NCBI GenBank assembly: GCA_024229195.1
Contig: JAAESS010000216.1
Location: 1 to 37,445 of the forward strand
Source: Flavobacteriales bacterium
GTDB lineage: Bacteria; Bacteroidota; Bacteroidia; Flavobacteriales; Flavobacteriaceae
Direction: 5' to 3'
DNA length: 37,445 bases
In this document: piece after piece, positions 7,885 through 17,365 of the stretch
Position numbering within the stretch: position 1 is the stretch's first letter
Layout of the letters: each line of letters opens with the position of its first letter
Notes under the pieces: model-generated
The model's database searches: none
The model's input: the letters and a program-made list of their open reading frames with translations, nothing else
Told to the model about the DNA's origin: nothing
Program-made: the position numbers and the translations under genes

Positions 7885-8727
7885 CTACAAATTTACATAT
7901 TTTAATCCAACCCAATTATTTCTGACTAATTTCTTCTCTTGTTTCAGCCCGTTGGACGTTGCGGATTCATTGATCTTCTCAATATCTTCTGTGTAAAATC
8001 CGCTTAAAAGCAAAATGCCATTTTCTTTAAGGCTATCAGCATATATAGCCATGTCTTGTAACAAAATATTTCGATTGATATTGGCGATGATCACATCATA
8101 GCTATCCGATTTTAAAAGACTTGAATCACCTTCAAAAACAGATATGGCACTACAATTATTGCGCTCAACATTCTCCAAGGAATTCTCATAACACCAATTA
8201 TCAATATCAATGGCATCGATAGGCCCAGCTCCTTTCATTTCAGCAAAAATGGCAAGAATTCCGGTGCCACAACCCATGTCAAGCACTTTCTTATTTTGAA
8301 GATCCAGGTCCAACAAATGCTGTATCATCAAATGAGTCGTTTCATGGTGTCCGGTACCAAAACTCATTTTCGGCTCGATAACAATATCATAAGCCAATCC
8401 GGGATTCTTGTGAAAGGGCGCCCTGATACTCACCTGATCATCAACTACGATTGGCTCAAAATTATTTTCCCACTCCTGATTCCAGTTTACTTGCTCTATC
8501 TCTTTTACATCATAAGAAAAAGTTACTTCCTCAGATTGCAGAATCTGAACATCATCGAGCAGACTGGCATTCCAGTCATTCTTTTTAATATAGGCCTCTA
8601 CACCATCAGGGTTTTCAGTAAAACTTTCGAAGCCTACCTGACCCAATTCTGCGATCAAAATATCAATAGCTGTTTGCATCTCTAATGATGCCTTGTCTAT
8701 TTTAAAAAAGCAGCCTATATAATTCAT
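7885..8727 (-). CDS. prmA: Ribosomal protein L11 methyltransferase
   Basis: A 280-residue enzyme that methylates ribosomal protein L11 with S-adenosylmethionine. It has the Rossmann SAM motif VLDMGCGTGILAIFA, the preceding EPKMSFGTGHHETTHLM block diagnostic of PrmA, and an IIANINRNILL motif IV that resembles the usual N-x-x-x active-site strand. The N-terminal ~120 residues fit the substrate-recognition domain. Slightly shorter than the E. coli protein, as usual in this phylum. Confidence 0.93.
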   Translation of the reverse strand: MNYIGCFFKIDKASLEMQTAIDILIAELGQVGFESFTENPDGVEAYIKKNDWNASLLDDVQILQSEEVTFSYDVKEIEQVNWNQEWENNFEPIVVDDQVSIRAPFHKNPGLAYDIVIEPKMSFGTGHHETTHLMIQHLLDLDLQNKKVLDMGCGTGILAIFAEMKGAGPIDAIDIDNWCYENSLENVERNNCSAISVFEGDSSLLKSDSYDVIIANINRNILLQDMAIYADSLKENGILLLSGFYTEDIEKINESATSNGLKQEKKLVRNNWVGLKYVNL

Positions 8728-8744
8728 AATGTTCCTAAAGTTAA

Positions 8745-8789
8745 AAAATCTGTGAAACCTTTTCTAAATGAAAATATTTCACAGATTTT
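8745..8789 (-). terminator. tpiA terminator with a 13-bp stem
   Basis: AAAATCTGTGAAA (8745-8757) is a perfect inverted repeat of TTTCACAGATTTT (8777-8789) with a 19-nt loop. On the minus strand it follows tpiA by 25 nt and runs into TTTTTTAACTTT. It also sits directly upstream of prmA, so it may partially separate the two genes. Confidence 0.75.
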
Positions 8790-8814
8790 AATTGTATTGA
8801 TTTCTATAAAATCC

Positions 8815-9573
8815 TTAGATCGCCTTAATAATGGCTGTAAAATCGTCAACGTTCAAGGCCGCACCGCCAATCAAACCTCCATCTACATCTGTTTTAGAAA
8901 AGATCTCGTTAGCGTTACCTGGTTTTACACTTCCTCCGTAAAGGATGGAAACTTCTTCAGACACATCGCTTAAATATCTTTCAGCAACCAACTCTCTGAT
9001 AAAAGCGTGCATTTCCTGAGCTTGCTCCGGAGAAGCTGTTTCACCGGTACCAATTGCCCAAACAGGTTCGTAGGCTAAAATGATTTTTGACCAAGCATCT
9101 GAATCAAGATGGAAAAGTGCATTCTTGATCTGACTTTCTACTACTTTGAAATGGTTATCGCTCTTTCTGTCTTCCAGCACTTCACCAAAGCAAAAGATCA
9201 CTTCTAAATCGTTTTTTAGAGCAGCATCTACTTTCGCAGCAAGCAGCTCATCTGTTTCACCAAAATACTCTCTTCTTTCTGAGTGACCCAAAATTACAGT
9301 ATCTACATAAATACCTTTGATCATTTGTGCTGAAATCTCACCCGTATAAGCGCCACTTGCCTCTTGATGCATGTTTTGAGCCGCTACTTCAATGACTGAT
9401 TTTTTCGTCATTTTTGAGGCCTTTTGTAAATTGACAAAAGTTGGTGATATGATCACGCGAGTATTATCTAAAGTAAGGTCATTTACAGCATTTTTTAATT
9501 CTTTGACCAAGGCCTTGGTTTCTTTATAGGTCTTGTTCATCTTCCAGTTTCCTGCTACAATTTTAGTTCTCAT
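8815..9573 (-). CDS. tpiA: Triose-phosphate isomerase
   Basis: A 252-residue TIM barrel interconverting dihydroxyacetone phosphate and glyceraldehyde 3-phosphate. Catalytic blocks are visible: AGNWKMN with Lys11, ILGHSERREYFGE with the His, and AYEPVWAIGTG with the Glu and loop 6, plus the phosphate-binding YGGSV and GLIGGAAL. The start at MRTKIVAGNWKMN is chosen because the frame's upstream extension would begin inside a -7 promoter element at 9609-9616. Confidence 0.96.
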   Translation of the reverse strand: MRTKIVAGNWKMNKTYKETKALVKELKNAVNDLTLDNTRVIISPTFVNLQKASKMTKKSVIEVAAQNMHQEASGAYTGEISAQMIKGIYVDTVILGHSERREYFGETDELLAAKVDAALKNDLEVIFCFGEVLEDRKSDNHFKVVESQIKNALFHLDSDAWSKIILAYEPVWAIGTGETASPEQAQEMHAFIRELVAERYLSDVSEEVSILYGGSVKPGNANEIFSKTDVDGGLIGGAALNVDDFTAIIKAI

Positions 9574-9608
9574 TAAATTGGTTTTTTGGTTGAAATTAAA
9601 ATGAAGCA

Positions 9609-9616
9609 CAAAGATA
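9609..9616 (-). promoter_or_regulatory. -7 element of tpiA
   Basis: CAAAGATA on the plus strand is TATCTTTG on the minus strand, an exact TAnnTTTG. Transcription would begin roughly 30 nt before the tpiA ATG. No clear -33 TTG is seen. Confidence 0.55.
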
Positions 9617-9636
9617 ACCTAAACTGATAAATTGAT

Positions 9637-9644
9637 TACTTTTG
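9637..9644 (+). promoter_or_regulatory. -7 element of pyrF
   Basis: TACTTTTG fits TAnnTTTG exactly, 21 nt before the ATG at 9666. It overlaps the TTG alternative start at 9642, which argues for the ATG. It is divergent from and only 20 bp away from the tpiA element. Confidence 0.5.
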
Positions 9645-9665
9645 CAGCAAGCAATTTTCAAAAAA

Positions 9666-10493
9666 ATGACTAAAAAAGAGCTAATTCATCAGATCAAAGC
9701 CAAAAAATCATTTTTGTGTATCGGACTGGATGTTGACCTTGAAAAAATACCTGCCCATCTGTTGCAAACTGAAGATCCTATTTTCGAATTCAACAAGGCA
9801 ATTATTGATGCAACACACGATCTTACAGTGGCTTATAAACCCAATACAGCCTTTTATGAAGCCTATGGTTTAAAAGGATGGAAAAGCTTGTCAAAGACCA
9901 TTGCCTATCTCAATGAAAATTACCCTTCTATCTTTACGATTGCAGATGCAAAAAGAGGTGATATTGGGAATACTTCAACACGCTATGCAAAAGCATTTTT
10001 TGAAGACATGAATTTTGACTCTGTAACAGTGGCTCCATATATGGGAAGTGATTCTGTTGAACCCTTTTTAGCATTTAAGGATAAATTCACCATTATGCTG
10101 GCATTGACTTCCAATAAAGGTGGTCTTGACTTTCAGGTACTAAAAGACGAAGCCGGAACTACCTTGTATGAAAAAGTGCTTGAAACCTCAACAGGATGGC
10201 AAAATAGTGAACAACTCATGTATGTTGTTGGAGCGACCAGACCGGAATACTTTCAAAAGATCAGAAAAATCGTGCCTGATCATTTTCTGTTGGTTCCAGG
10301 AGTTGGAGCACAGGGTGGAGATCTGCAGGGTGTTTGCCAGTATGGTTTAAATAGTGATATCGGTTTATTGGTCAATTCTTCAAGAGGAATCATTTATGCT
10401 TCTTCCAATGAAGATTTTGCTGCAAAGGCAAGAGAAAGTGCACTTGTACTGCAACAGGAAATGCAGCTTATTTTCAATAAGAAATCTCTTTAA
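9666..10493 (+). CDS. pyrF: Orotidine 5'-phosphate decarboxylase
   Basis: A 275-residue enzyme of the last UMP synthesis step (OMP to UMP). It belongs to the longer 'type 2' bacterial OMPDC group: [11 protein letters not shown] carries the catalytic Asp94, Lys96 and Asp99, with FLCIGLDVD near the N-terminus and [16 protein letters not shown] and [10 protein letters not shown] as phosphate- and substrate-binding blocks. The ATG at 9666 is preferred over the TTG at 9642. Its last 4 nt overlap the stop of the convergent gene. Confidence 0.94.
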   Translation: MTKKELIHQIKAKKSFLCIGLDVDLEKIPAHLLQTEDPIFEFNKAIIDATHDLTVAYKPNTAFYEAYGLKGWKSLSKTIAYLNENYPSIFTIADAKRGDIGNTSTRYAKAFFEDMNFDSVTVAPYMGSDSVEPFLAFKDKFTIMLALTSNKGGLDFQVLKDEAGTTLYEKVLETSTGWQNSEQLMYVVGATRPEYFQKIRKIVPDHFLLVPGVGAQGGDLQGVCQYGLNSDIGLLVNSSRGIIYASSNEDFAAKARESALVLQQEMQLIFNKKSL

Positions 10494-11020
10494 TCTTTTT
10501 GTGTTTTGTAGTTACTTAAGGCATTAATGAGCAGATTGTGTAAACCTACCATTTGATCATAGCCGAATTTTTTACCCAACTGACCAAAAAAGTAAAGTAC
10601 TACCCACATTACCGGCATCAATAAACACAGGACCATCATTATTGTATATTCTTGATCAAGACTCCATCGTGAATAAGCAATCACAAAAAAGACAAAAAAA
10701 GCGATAGCCACCATAAAATGCAAAAACATAAAAAATGTCCATATTTTGGGTTTGGGGCCTAAAATACCTTTTACAATAGTCAAACCCTCTTCCTTTTCAA
10801 TTTCTACATGTAGTTGAGGTGACCAAAAGTGCTCATCCTCTTGAGGCACATCAATAACAACATGATGATCGACCACCTTACCGGTATAGACACAGTTGTC
10901 TTTCGCCAATTCCTTACTGAACTGTTCAAGGATCTCCTGTTCAGACTCTTTAAATTTCATTTTGAATCTGGGTTTTAAAAGGATGCGATTTAAGTCATCG
11001 TCATGAATAGGTTGGTTCAT
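10490..11020 (-). CDS. Hypothetical two-TM membrane protein
   Basis: A 176-residue protein with a soluble N-terminal half rich in charged residues and beta-prone segments (about 1-90), then two membrane helices at about 94-115 and 125-145, and a short C-terminal cytoplasmic tail. The domain is not one I can name. It overlaps the convergent pyrF by 4 bp. The nearest -7 element is TAGCTTTG on the minus strand (11118-11125), about 100 nt upstream. Confidence 0.7.
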   Translation of the reverse strand: MNQPIHDDDLNRILLKPRFKMKFKESEQEILEQFSKELAKDNCVYTGKVVDHHVVIDVPQEDEHFWSPQLHVEIEKEEGLTIVKGILGPKPKIWTFFMFLHFMVAIAFFVFFVIAYSRWSLDQEYTIMMVLCLLMPVMWVVLYFFGQLGKKFGYDQMVGLHNLLINALSNYKTQKD

Positions 11021-11182
11021 GGTTTTAGCTATTGATTTATTGAGAGGCTATTGAATGTATGTAAACGTCCTAACATGATTTTTAAGGCTCACATACCCTA
11101 TCATTTGCCTCGATTGTCAAAGCTAAATATAGACTTTTTTTCTTATCCGCAATAAGCGCTTTACAATTCGATTTTATAAGCA

Positions 11183-11190
11183 TATCTTTG
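11183..11190 (+). promoter_or_regulatory. -7 element of der
   Basis: TATCTTTG, an exact TAnnTTTG, 21 nt before the der ATG. The -33 region has TTTACAA rather than TTG. Confidence 0.5.
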
Positions 11191-11211
11191 CACCGATTTT
11201 ATTAAAAGAAA

Positions 11212-12516
11212 ATGGGAAATATTGTTGCGATCGTAGGAAGACCGAATGTTGGAAAGTCAACACTTTTCAATCGTTTGATTCAGAGAAGAGAGGCCATCAT
11301 TGATGCGGTTAGTGGTGTGACCAGAGACAGAAACTACGGCAAGACTGATTGGAACGGAAGAGAATTCTCTATCATTGATACAGGAGGATATGTTGTGGGT
11401 AGTGACGATATTTTTGAAGCTGAAATCGACAAACAAGTCGAATTGGCGATTGATGAAGCGGATGCGATCATTTTTATGGTAGATGTGGAAAGTGGTGTAA
11501 CCGGTATGGATGAGGAAGTTGCCCATTTACTAAGACAAGTAAAAAAGCCTGTTTTTTTGGCGGTTAATAAGGTTGATAACTCTAAGCGAGCTGCCGATGC
11601 TGTGGAATTTTATTCTTTAGGTCTGGGCGATTATTATACCATTGCCAGCACCAACGGAAGTGGTACAGGAGAGTTGTTAGATGCCATTGTGGAAGCACTT
11701 CCTGAAAAGGAAGAAAAAGAAGAAGATGATCTGCCAAGGTTTGCTGTGGTTGGAAGACCGAATGCCGGGAAATCATCTTTTATCAATGCTTTGATTGGTG
11801 AAGATCGTTATATCGTTACAGACATCGCAGGAACAACGAGAGATTCAAATGACACCAAATACAATCGTTTTGGCTTTGATTTCAATTTAGTAGATACAGC
11901 AGGAATCAGAAAAAAGTCAAAAGTAAAAGACGATCTTGAATTTTACTCGGTAATGAGATCTGTCAGAGCCATTGAATACAGTGACGTTTGTATTCTTATT
12001 ATAGATGCAACTCGTGGTTTTGAGGGTCAGGATCAAAATATTTTCTGGCTGGCAGAAAAGAATAAAAAAGGTATCATCATTTTGGTGAATAAATGGGATC
12101 TTGTTGAAAAAGACACCCATACGACCAAAGAATTTGAAGCCATGATCAGAAGAGAGACTGCACCTTTTACCGATGTGCCTATCGTGTTCATTTCAGCCTT
12201 GACCAAACAAAGAATCTTTAAAGCCATCGAAACAGCAGTCGAAGTTTTTGAACACAGAAAACAAAAAATTGCCACAAGTAAGCTTAATGAAACCATGCTG
12301 GATATCATCAAGCTCAATCCCCCACCGGCTTATAAAGGAAAATATATCAAGATCAAATATTGCATGCAGTTGCCCTCGCCTACACCACAATTTGTGTTTT
12401 TTGCAAACCTGCCTCAATATGTAAAAGATCCCTATAAGCGTTTTATTGAAAATAAATTGAGAGAGATTTATGATTTTAAGGGAGTGCCGATAGTGATTTA
12501 CTTTAGAAAGAAATAA
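11212..12516 (+). CDS. der: Ribosome biogenesis GTPase Der (EngA)
   Basis: A 434-residue double GTPase needed for 50S subunit assembly. The first G domain has GRPNVGKST (9-17), DTGGY and NKVD; the second has GRPNAGKSS (181-189), [10 protein letters not shown] and NKWDL. The last ~85 residues form the KH-like domain ending in YFRKK. Length and architecture are standard. It ends 4 nt from the convergent TPM-domain gene. Confidence 0.97.
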   Translation: MGNIVAIVGRPNVGKSTLFNRLIQRREAIIDAVSGVTRDRNYGKTDWNGREFSIIDTGGYVVGSDDIFEAEIDKQVELAIDEADAIIFMVDVESGVTGMDEEVAHLLRQVKKPVFLAVNKVDNSKRAADAVEFYSLGLGDYYTIASTNGSGTGELLDAIVEALPEKEEKEEDDLPRFAVVGRPNAGKSSFINALIGEDRYIVTDIAGTTRDSNDTKYNRFGFDFNLVDTAGIRKKSKVKDDLEFYSVMRSVRAIEYSDVCILIIDATRGFEGQDQNIFWLAEKNKKGIIILVNKWDLVEKDTHTTKEFEAMIRRETAPFTDVPIVFISALTKQRIFKAIETAVEVFEHRKQKIATSKLNETMLDIIKLNPPPAYKGKYIKIKYCMQLPSPTPQFVFFANLPQYVKDPYKRFIENKLREIYDFKGVPIVIYFRKK

Positions 12517-12520
12517 GGTA

Positions 12521-13345
12521 CTACCAACCACCGCTGGCTCCGCCTCCGCCAAAGCCGCCGCCGCCGAAGCCGCCGCCGAAACCGCCTCCGCCAAAACCTC
12601 CACCGGAACTACCGCCGAAACCTCCACTGCCAAAGCCTCCTCTTCTTCCAAAACCTCCACGGCCCGCATTGCTTAAAATAATAGCATCCAGCAGTGAAAA
12701 GCCACCAGACCTTCTGCCACCATTTTTTCCTCCGCCTCCACGATTTCTCCGAGAGAGGATCATCATGATCACGATAAAAATAATCACAATAAGAAATGCC
12801 GGAAACTTGCCTTTAGGGCCTTGACTTCTTTGTTCAGCTTTATACTCACCATTCATGATCTGCATAATAGCATCGGTTCCCTCATCCAGACCTTGATAAT
12901 AATTACCTTGTTTAAATGCAGGGGTGATAATATTTTCTATGATTCGCCGAGATAAGGCATCAGTTAACAAGTATTCTACTCCGTAGCCATTTCTGATGCT
13001 AATCTTTCGATCGTCTTTTGAAACCAATAGCAGAATCCCATTGTCTTTATCTTTCTGACCAATTCCCCATTTATGGGCTAATTCAGTGCCATACATGGCA
13101 ATTTCATTCCCTTCTAAAGAGTTTATGGTAACTACAACAATCTGAGTAGAAGTTGTATCGCTGTAATTGATCAGTTTTTGTTCTAAACGCTTTGCTTCAT
13201 TCGTACTTAAGAATTGCGCCTTATCATAAACACTGGTCTGAATCTTTGGCTTTTCAGGCAGATAGTCCTGTGCTTTTAAAGGAAGTGTTCCTGCCAAAAC
13301 AAAGATCAAAAAGAGACTTGAATATGTAATTAATTTCTTGTGCAT
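12521..13345 (-). CDS. TPM-domain membrane protein with Gly/Phe-rich tail
   Basis: A 274-residue exported protein. A signal peptide covers about 1-25 (cleavage near KAQ), the TPM_phosphatase/Psb32 domain spans roughly 30-165 (KIQTSVYDKAQFLS, YGTELAHKWGIGQKDKDNGILLL), a single TM helix follows at 181-198, and the last ~60 residues are almost only Gly with Phe, Arg and Ser. YgcG-type proteins often have such tails. The Gly-rich end makes this a local GC-rich patch. The catalytic role of TPM domains is uncertain; a neighbouring LemA gene, often found with it, is absent. Confidence 0.85.
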   Translation of the reverse strand: MHKKLITYSSLFLIFVLAGTLPLKAQDYLPEKPKIQTSVYDKAQFLSTNEAKRLEQKLINYSDTTSTQIVVVTINSLEGNEIAMYGTELAHKWGIGQKDKDNGILLLVSKDDRKISIRNGYGVEYLLTDALSRRIIENIITPAFKQGNYYQGLDEGTDAIMQIMNGEYKAEQRSQGPKGKFPAFLIVIIFIVIMMILSRRNRGGGGKNGGRRSGGFSLLDAIILSNAGRGGFGRRGGFGSGGFGGSSGGGFGGGGFGGGFGGGGFGGGGASGGW

Positions 13346-13431
13346 TTTTAATCAAAAAATTCTTTGTAATATTGATATGCAATATACCAAAAAAAGCAGC
13401 AATGCTTTCTTAAAACAATAACAAATCTCAC

Positions 13432-16400
13432 ATGAAAAAATTACTACTTATCCTACTTTTAGGTTCATTTTTAGGCCAGGCTCAACAATTAGATATGGAA
13501 AAACTAAAGGGAATGAAACCCAGAGCCATCGGTCCTGCCGGTATGAGTGGAAGGATCACGGCAATTGATGTGGTCAACAGCAACCCGAATGTTATTTATG
13601 CCGGAGCAGCTTCCGGAGGGATCTGGAAATCTGAAAGTCAGGGGATTTCTTGGAAACCGGTTTTTGATAAAGAAAATTTACAGTCAATCGGAGCCATCAG
13701 TATTCAACAGAGTAACCCTGATGTGATCTGGGCCGGAACAGGAGAAGGAAATCCCAGAAACAGTCTTAATGGTGGATATGGCATCTACAAAAGTCTTGAC
13801 GGAGGAGAGAACTGGACACTGATGGGTCTTGAAAAAACAAGGAATATTCATCGTATCATCATTGATCGTGACAATCCGGATGTCGTTTATGTTGCTGCCA
13901 TTGGATCTCCTTGGGGGGAACATCCTGAAAGAGGTGTTTTTAAAACAACTGATGGTGGAAAAACCTGGAAAAATATTTTATTTGTCAATAATAAAACCGG
14001 AGCAGCTGATTTGGTTGTCGATGCAAATAATCCCAATAAACTTATCGCAGCGATGTGGGAGCACAGACGAAAACCATATACCTTTAATTCAGGAGGAAAA
14101 GGTTCTGGACTTTATATCACTTTTGATGGTGGTGAAAACTGGACTAAAAAAACGGAAGATGATGGCCTGCCAAAAGGAGATCTTGGAAGGATTGGTTTGG
14201 CTATTTCTAAAAGCAATCCTAAAGTAGTTTACGCACTTATAGAGGCTAAAAAGAATGGTCTATATAGATCTGATGATGGCGGATTCAAATGGAAATTGAT
14301 CAATAGTAATTCTTCTGGTCGAGGAACTTCAGGTATCGGTAACCGACCTTTTTATTACTCTGATCTGCATGTTGATCCTGAAAATGAGTATCGATTATAC
14401 ACTGTTTTTACCTATATCAATTTTAGTATTGATGGCGGTAAAAGTTTTAACCAATTGATGCCGGCTTATGGCACTGATGTTGGTGTACACCCTGACCACC
14501 ACGCCTGGTGGATCCATCCGGAAAATCCTTCTTTTATGATCGATGGTAATGACGGGGGATTAAACATTACAAAAGACAAGGGTAAAACCTGGAGATTTGT
14601 TGAAAATTTACCCGTCGGTCAGTTTTACCATATCAATGCTGATAATGAGTTTCCGTACAATCTATATGGAGGTATGCAGGACAACGGATCTTGGGTAGGC
14701 CCGGCCTATGTACTCAAGGCGCAGGGAATTAGAAATTCCTATTGGCAGGAACTGATGTTTGGAGATGGTTTTGATGTAATTCCGGATCCAAAGAACAGTC
14801 GATATGGATATGGTATGTCTCAGCAAGGTTATGTAGGTCGATATGATCGGGAAACTGGTAGCTCGAAGCTCATCAGGCCCACACATCCTGATCCAGACAT
14901 CAAACTAAGATTCAACTGGAATTCTGCCTTGGCTATTGACCCTTTTGACAAGCACACGATTTATTTTGGTAGTCAATTTGTTCATAAATCTGGTAATCAG
15001 GGCCATGAATGGGATATTATTTCTCCTGACCTCACCACGAATGATCCGGAAAAACAAAAACAACATGAAAGTGGTGGCCTGACCATGGATGCCACAGGTG
15101 CAGAAAATTATTGTACCATTCTGGCGATCAGCCCAAGTAGCCTTGAAAAGAATGAACTATGGGTGGGTACTGATGACAGCCGTATTCAATTGAGCCGTGA
15201 CGGAGGTGAGAACTGGTCAGACATCAGTCCTAACTTAAGTGGTGTACCTAAAGATGGATGGATCGCCCAGATCAAACCTTCTACTTTTAGCAAGGGAGAA
15301 GCCTATGCAGTGATCAATAATTATAGGAACTTTGATTTTAAACCCTATTTACTAAGAACAAGAAATTACGGAAAAACCTGGGAAAATTTAGTCAGAGATC
15401 AAACAGAAACTTTTGGTTATACGCTTTCATTTGTTCAAGATCCTGTCAATAAAAATTTGGTTTTCCTTGGAACTGAAAATGGCCTTTATGTGAGTTTGAA
15501 CGAAGGGGAATCCTGGACCAAGTGGACAGAAAATTACCCAAGTGTTCCAACAATGGATATGGTGATTCACCCTAGAGAACATGACCTTGACATCGCTACA
15601 TTTGGACGATCATTCTATGTATTGGATGATATCAGACCTCTAAGAGAAATGAGTGAAAAAGGAGCTGACCTTCTTAATGCAGGTGTTAAATTATTTGATC
15701 CTCCTGTAGCTTATATCGCTCAATACCAGCAACCTTCAGGTTCACGATTTGGTGGAAATGCAACTTTTAATGGTGAAAATCGTAGAAGAGGCGCCATGAT
15801 CAGTTATGTGATCAATAAAAAAGAAACTCCAAAGGAATCCCCTAAAGAAGGTGCAAAAAAAGGAAAGAAAACGAAGGACAGCATTGTTCTGAATATCTAT
15901 AACAATCAAGATAAACTCATCAGAACACTCAAATTTAAAAGCCCTAAAGAGAACGGCTTGCACAGAACCTATTGGAGTTTAACTGAAAAAGGTACTTATT
16001 CACCTTCCAGAAAAAAGGTAAAAACGAATAGAGAACCGTCGGGTGTTAGGGTCTTGCCAGGTGACTATAAATTGGTCATGCATTTTCAAGATCAGAAAGA
16101 TTCAACACAGATCAAAGTGGCCTATGACCCAAGAATTGAAATGTCTGATGATGTTTTAAAAGAACAGCAAAGATTGTTAAGGGTGATCGAACAAAAGAAA
16201 GACCTTATTTACAGATCAATTGAGCAGTTAAAATCATCGAAAGCTACTGTGGCCAGTGTTAAAAAACAAGCCAAGAAAATCGATAAGGAATTGCATAAGG
16301 ACCTGATCAAATTGAGTGATAGTATTCAAAAAACCATCGATTCACTTATTGACGATGTTATGGGAAAAGAAGATAAACGTCAGGGAATTACTTCAAGTGA

Positions 16401-16626
16401 AACTCCTTCGAATATTTCTTATTTGTATAACGCTAACAATTATGTACGATCTCTTAATAGCATGCCTGGTAAAACGGAAATGCAACTCATTGAAAACGCC
16501 AATACTAAAATTGATCCGGTGATCAAGAGTATCAATGATTTTTATGCAAAGGAATGGCCTGCATATCAAAAAGGGGTAGAACAAACAAACTTGAGTTTAT
16601 TCAAAGAATATAAAATGCTGGAATAA
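13432..16626 (+). CDS. Secreted VPS10/sortilin-like beta-propeller protein
   Basis: A 1064-residue protein with an N-terminal signal peptide (KKLLLILLLGSFLGQAQ). Roughly residues 25-740 hold many BNR/Asp-box-type motifs (GGIWKSESQGISWK, YKSLDGGENW, FKTTDGGKTW, YITFDGGENW, LYRSDDGGFKW), the signature of sortilin-like beta propellers, probably two. A Lys-rich linker and an immunoglobulin-like segment follow at about 790-900, then a coiled-coil-like helical C-terminus. There is no T9SS sorting domain at the end. Usually annotated as a glycosyl hydrolase, but I see no proof of that activity; a binding or periplasmic role is equally possible. Confidence 0.85.
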   Translation: MKKLLLILLLGSFLGQAQQLDMEKLKGMKPRAIGPAGMSGRITAIDVVNSNPNVIYAGAASGGIWKSESQGISWKPVFDKENLQSIGAISIQQSNPDVIWAGTGEGNPRNSLNGGYGIYKSLDGGENWTLMGLEKTRNIHRIIIDRDNPDVVYVAAIGSPWGEHPERGVFKTTDGGKTWKNILFVNNKTGAADLVVDANNPNKLIAAMWEHRRKPYTFNSGGKGSGLYITFDGGENWTKKTEDDGLPKGDLGRIGLAISKSNPKVVYALIEAKKNGLYRSDDGGFKWKLINSNSSGRGTSGIGNRPFYYSDLHVDPENEYRLYTVFTYINFSIDGGKSFNQLMPAYGTDVGVHPDHHAWWIHPENPSFMIDGNDGGLNITKDKGKTWRFVENLPVGQFYHINADNEFPYNLYGGMQDNGSWVGPAYVLKAQGIRNSYWQELMFGDGFDVIPDPKNSRYGYGMSQQGYVGRYDRETGSSKLIRPTHPDPDIKLRFNWNSALAIDPFDKHTIYFGSQFVHKSGNQGHEWDIISPDLTTNDPEKQKQHESGGLTMDATGAENYCTILAISPSSLEKNELWVGTDDSRIQLSRDGGENWSDISPNLSGVPKDGWIAQIKPSTFSKGEAYAVINNYRNFDFKPYLLRTRNYGKTWENLVRDQTETFGYTLSFVQDPVNKNLVFLGTENGLYVSLNEGESWTKWTENYPSVPTMDMVIHPREHDLDIATFGRSFYVLDDIRPLREMSEKGADLLNAGVKLFDPPVAYIAQYQQPSGSRFGGNATFNGENRRRGAMISYVINKKETPKESPKEGAKKGKKTKDSIVLNIYNNQDKLIRTLKFKSPKENGLHRTYWSLTEKGTYSPSRKKVKTNREPSGVRVLPGDYKLVMHFQDQKDSTQIKVAYDPRIEMSDDVLKEQQRLLRVIEQKKDLIYRSIEQLKSSKATVASVKKQAKKIDKELHKDLIKLSDSIQKTIDSLIDDVMGKEDKRQGITSSETPSNISYLYNANNYVRSLNSMPGKTEMQLIENANTKIDPVIKSINDFYAKEWPAYQKGVEQTNLSLFKEYKMLE

Positions 16627-16640
16627 GTGAGATAGACCTC

Positions 16641-17261
16641 TTAGGGTTTATTTGAAGGAATTAGGCATTTGTCATTTTCCCAATTGCCGATCAGTGATGA
16701 CTCGGGAATTGGGTCTCCATTACAGGTCAAAAAAACATTTCCGTCTTTTTTGATGGTTCTAAGATTTCCTTTGTGAAGTTTTTCAAGGACCAAATGAATT
16801 AAATCTGATTCTGAGGCCCTGGGAAAAGTATTGGATATCGCTGCTCCTGACTCGTTATTGAATAAATCCATATCGGAAGAGACTTTGTCGGCTAATGATC
16901 CGTCTTCCGGTCGGCCTTCTAAAAAGGATTGGTAGTTTCCTTTTTCATGGGCTCTACCCAGTTTAAGTGAAGACTTTTGTCCTATTTTCTGACTCATACT
17001 CGCCATCCAAAATGTATGTTTAAAAGCATCAAGGTGACCACCGATGATATCGCGACCTATTACATCTGTTTTTTTTATTGAATCTGTTACTTCAAGTGCT
17101 CTTAAAGAAACTTCCAAAGCTTTTTTCGCTTTAAAAGGATGCCAGATGACCCACCATTTTTCAGGACTACTCAATGAAGAAAATCTACTGTTTTTGCTTT
17201 GACCTACCAACTGAAAGCTGATAAGAGCGCAGAAAACACAGGTAAAAGTCCATTTATTCAT
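16641..17261 (-). CDS. Exported protein resembling DUF6973
   Basis: A 206-residue protein with a signal peptide (about 1-20, ending SFQLVGQ). The conserved part has a His-rich helical block GGHLDAFKHTFWMASMSQKI, then LGRAHEKGNYQ and MDLFNNESGAAI, which I associate with the DUF6973 family of secreted proteins of unknown function. No catalytic assignment is possible; the conserved His, Glu and Asn residues could bind metal. Confidence 0.6.
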   Translation of the reverse strand: MNKWTFTCVFCALISFQLVGQSKNSRFSSLSSPEKWWVIWHPFKAKKALEVSLRALEVTDSIKKTDVIGRDIIGGHLDAFKHTFWMASMSQKIGQKSSLKLGRAHEKGNYQSFLEGRPEDGSLADKVSSDMDLFNNESGAAISNTFPRASESDLIHLVLEKLHKGNLRTIKKDGNVFLTCNGDPIPESSLIGNWENDKCLIPSNKP

Positions 17262-17330
17262 GGCCTAAAGATACTAAAAGAATAAGCGCTCAATTTTTCT
17301 TTTTTAGGCCCAAAGTCTTATTAAAATTCC

Positions 17331-17338
17331 TAATTTTG
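17331..17338 (+). promoter_or_regulatory. -7 element of the aminopeptidase gene
   Basis: TAATTTTG matches TAnnTTTG exactly, 27 nt before the ATG at 17366. No -33 TTG at the usual distance. Confidence 0.4.
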
Positions 17339-17365
17339 ATAAACTAAGCAAAAATTACAGTATCC

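Noticed and set aside
9574-9609. Longer tpiA start
   Set aside because: It would begin inside the tpiA -7 element, and the TIM N-terminus is normally MRxKIVAGNWKMN.
12193-12669. Long minus-strand ORF rich in Ala, Val and Glu
   Set aside because: It is an out-of-frame reading of the Gly-rich repeat tail of the TPM gene and of the end of der; no family motif.
14662-16584. Several 60-80-residue ORFs antisense or out of frame in the beta-propeller gene
   Set aside because: No motifs, and they fall inside a long, clearly coding frame.
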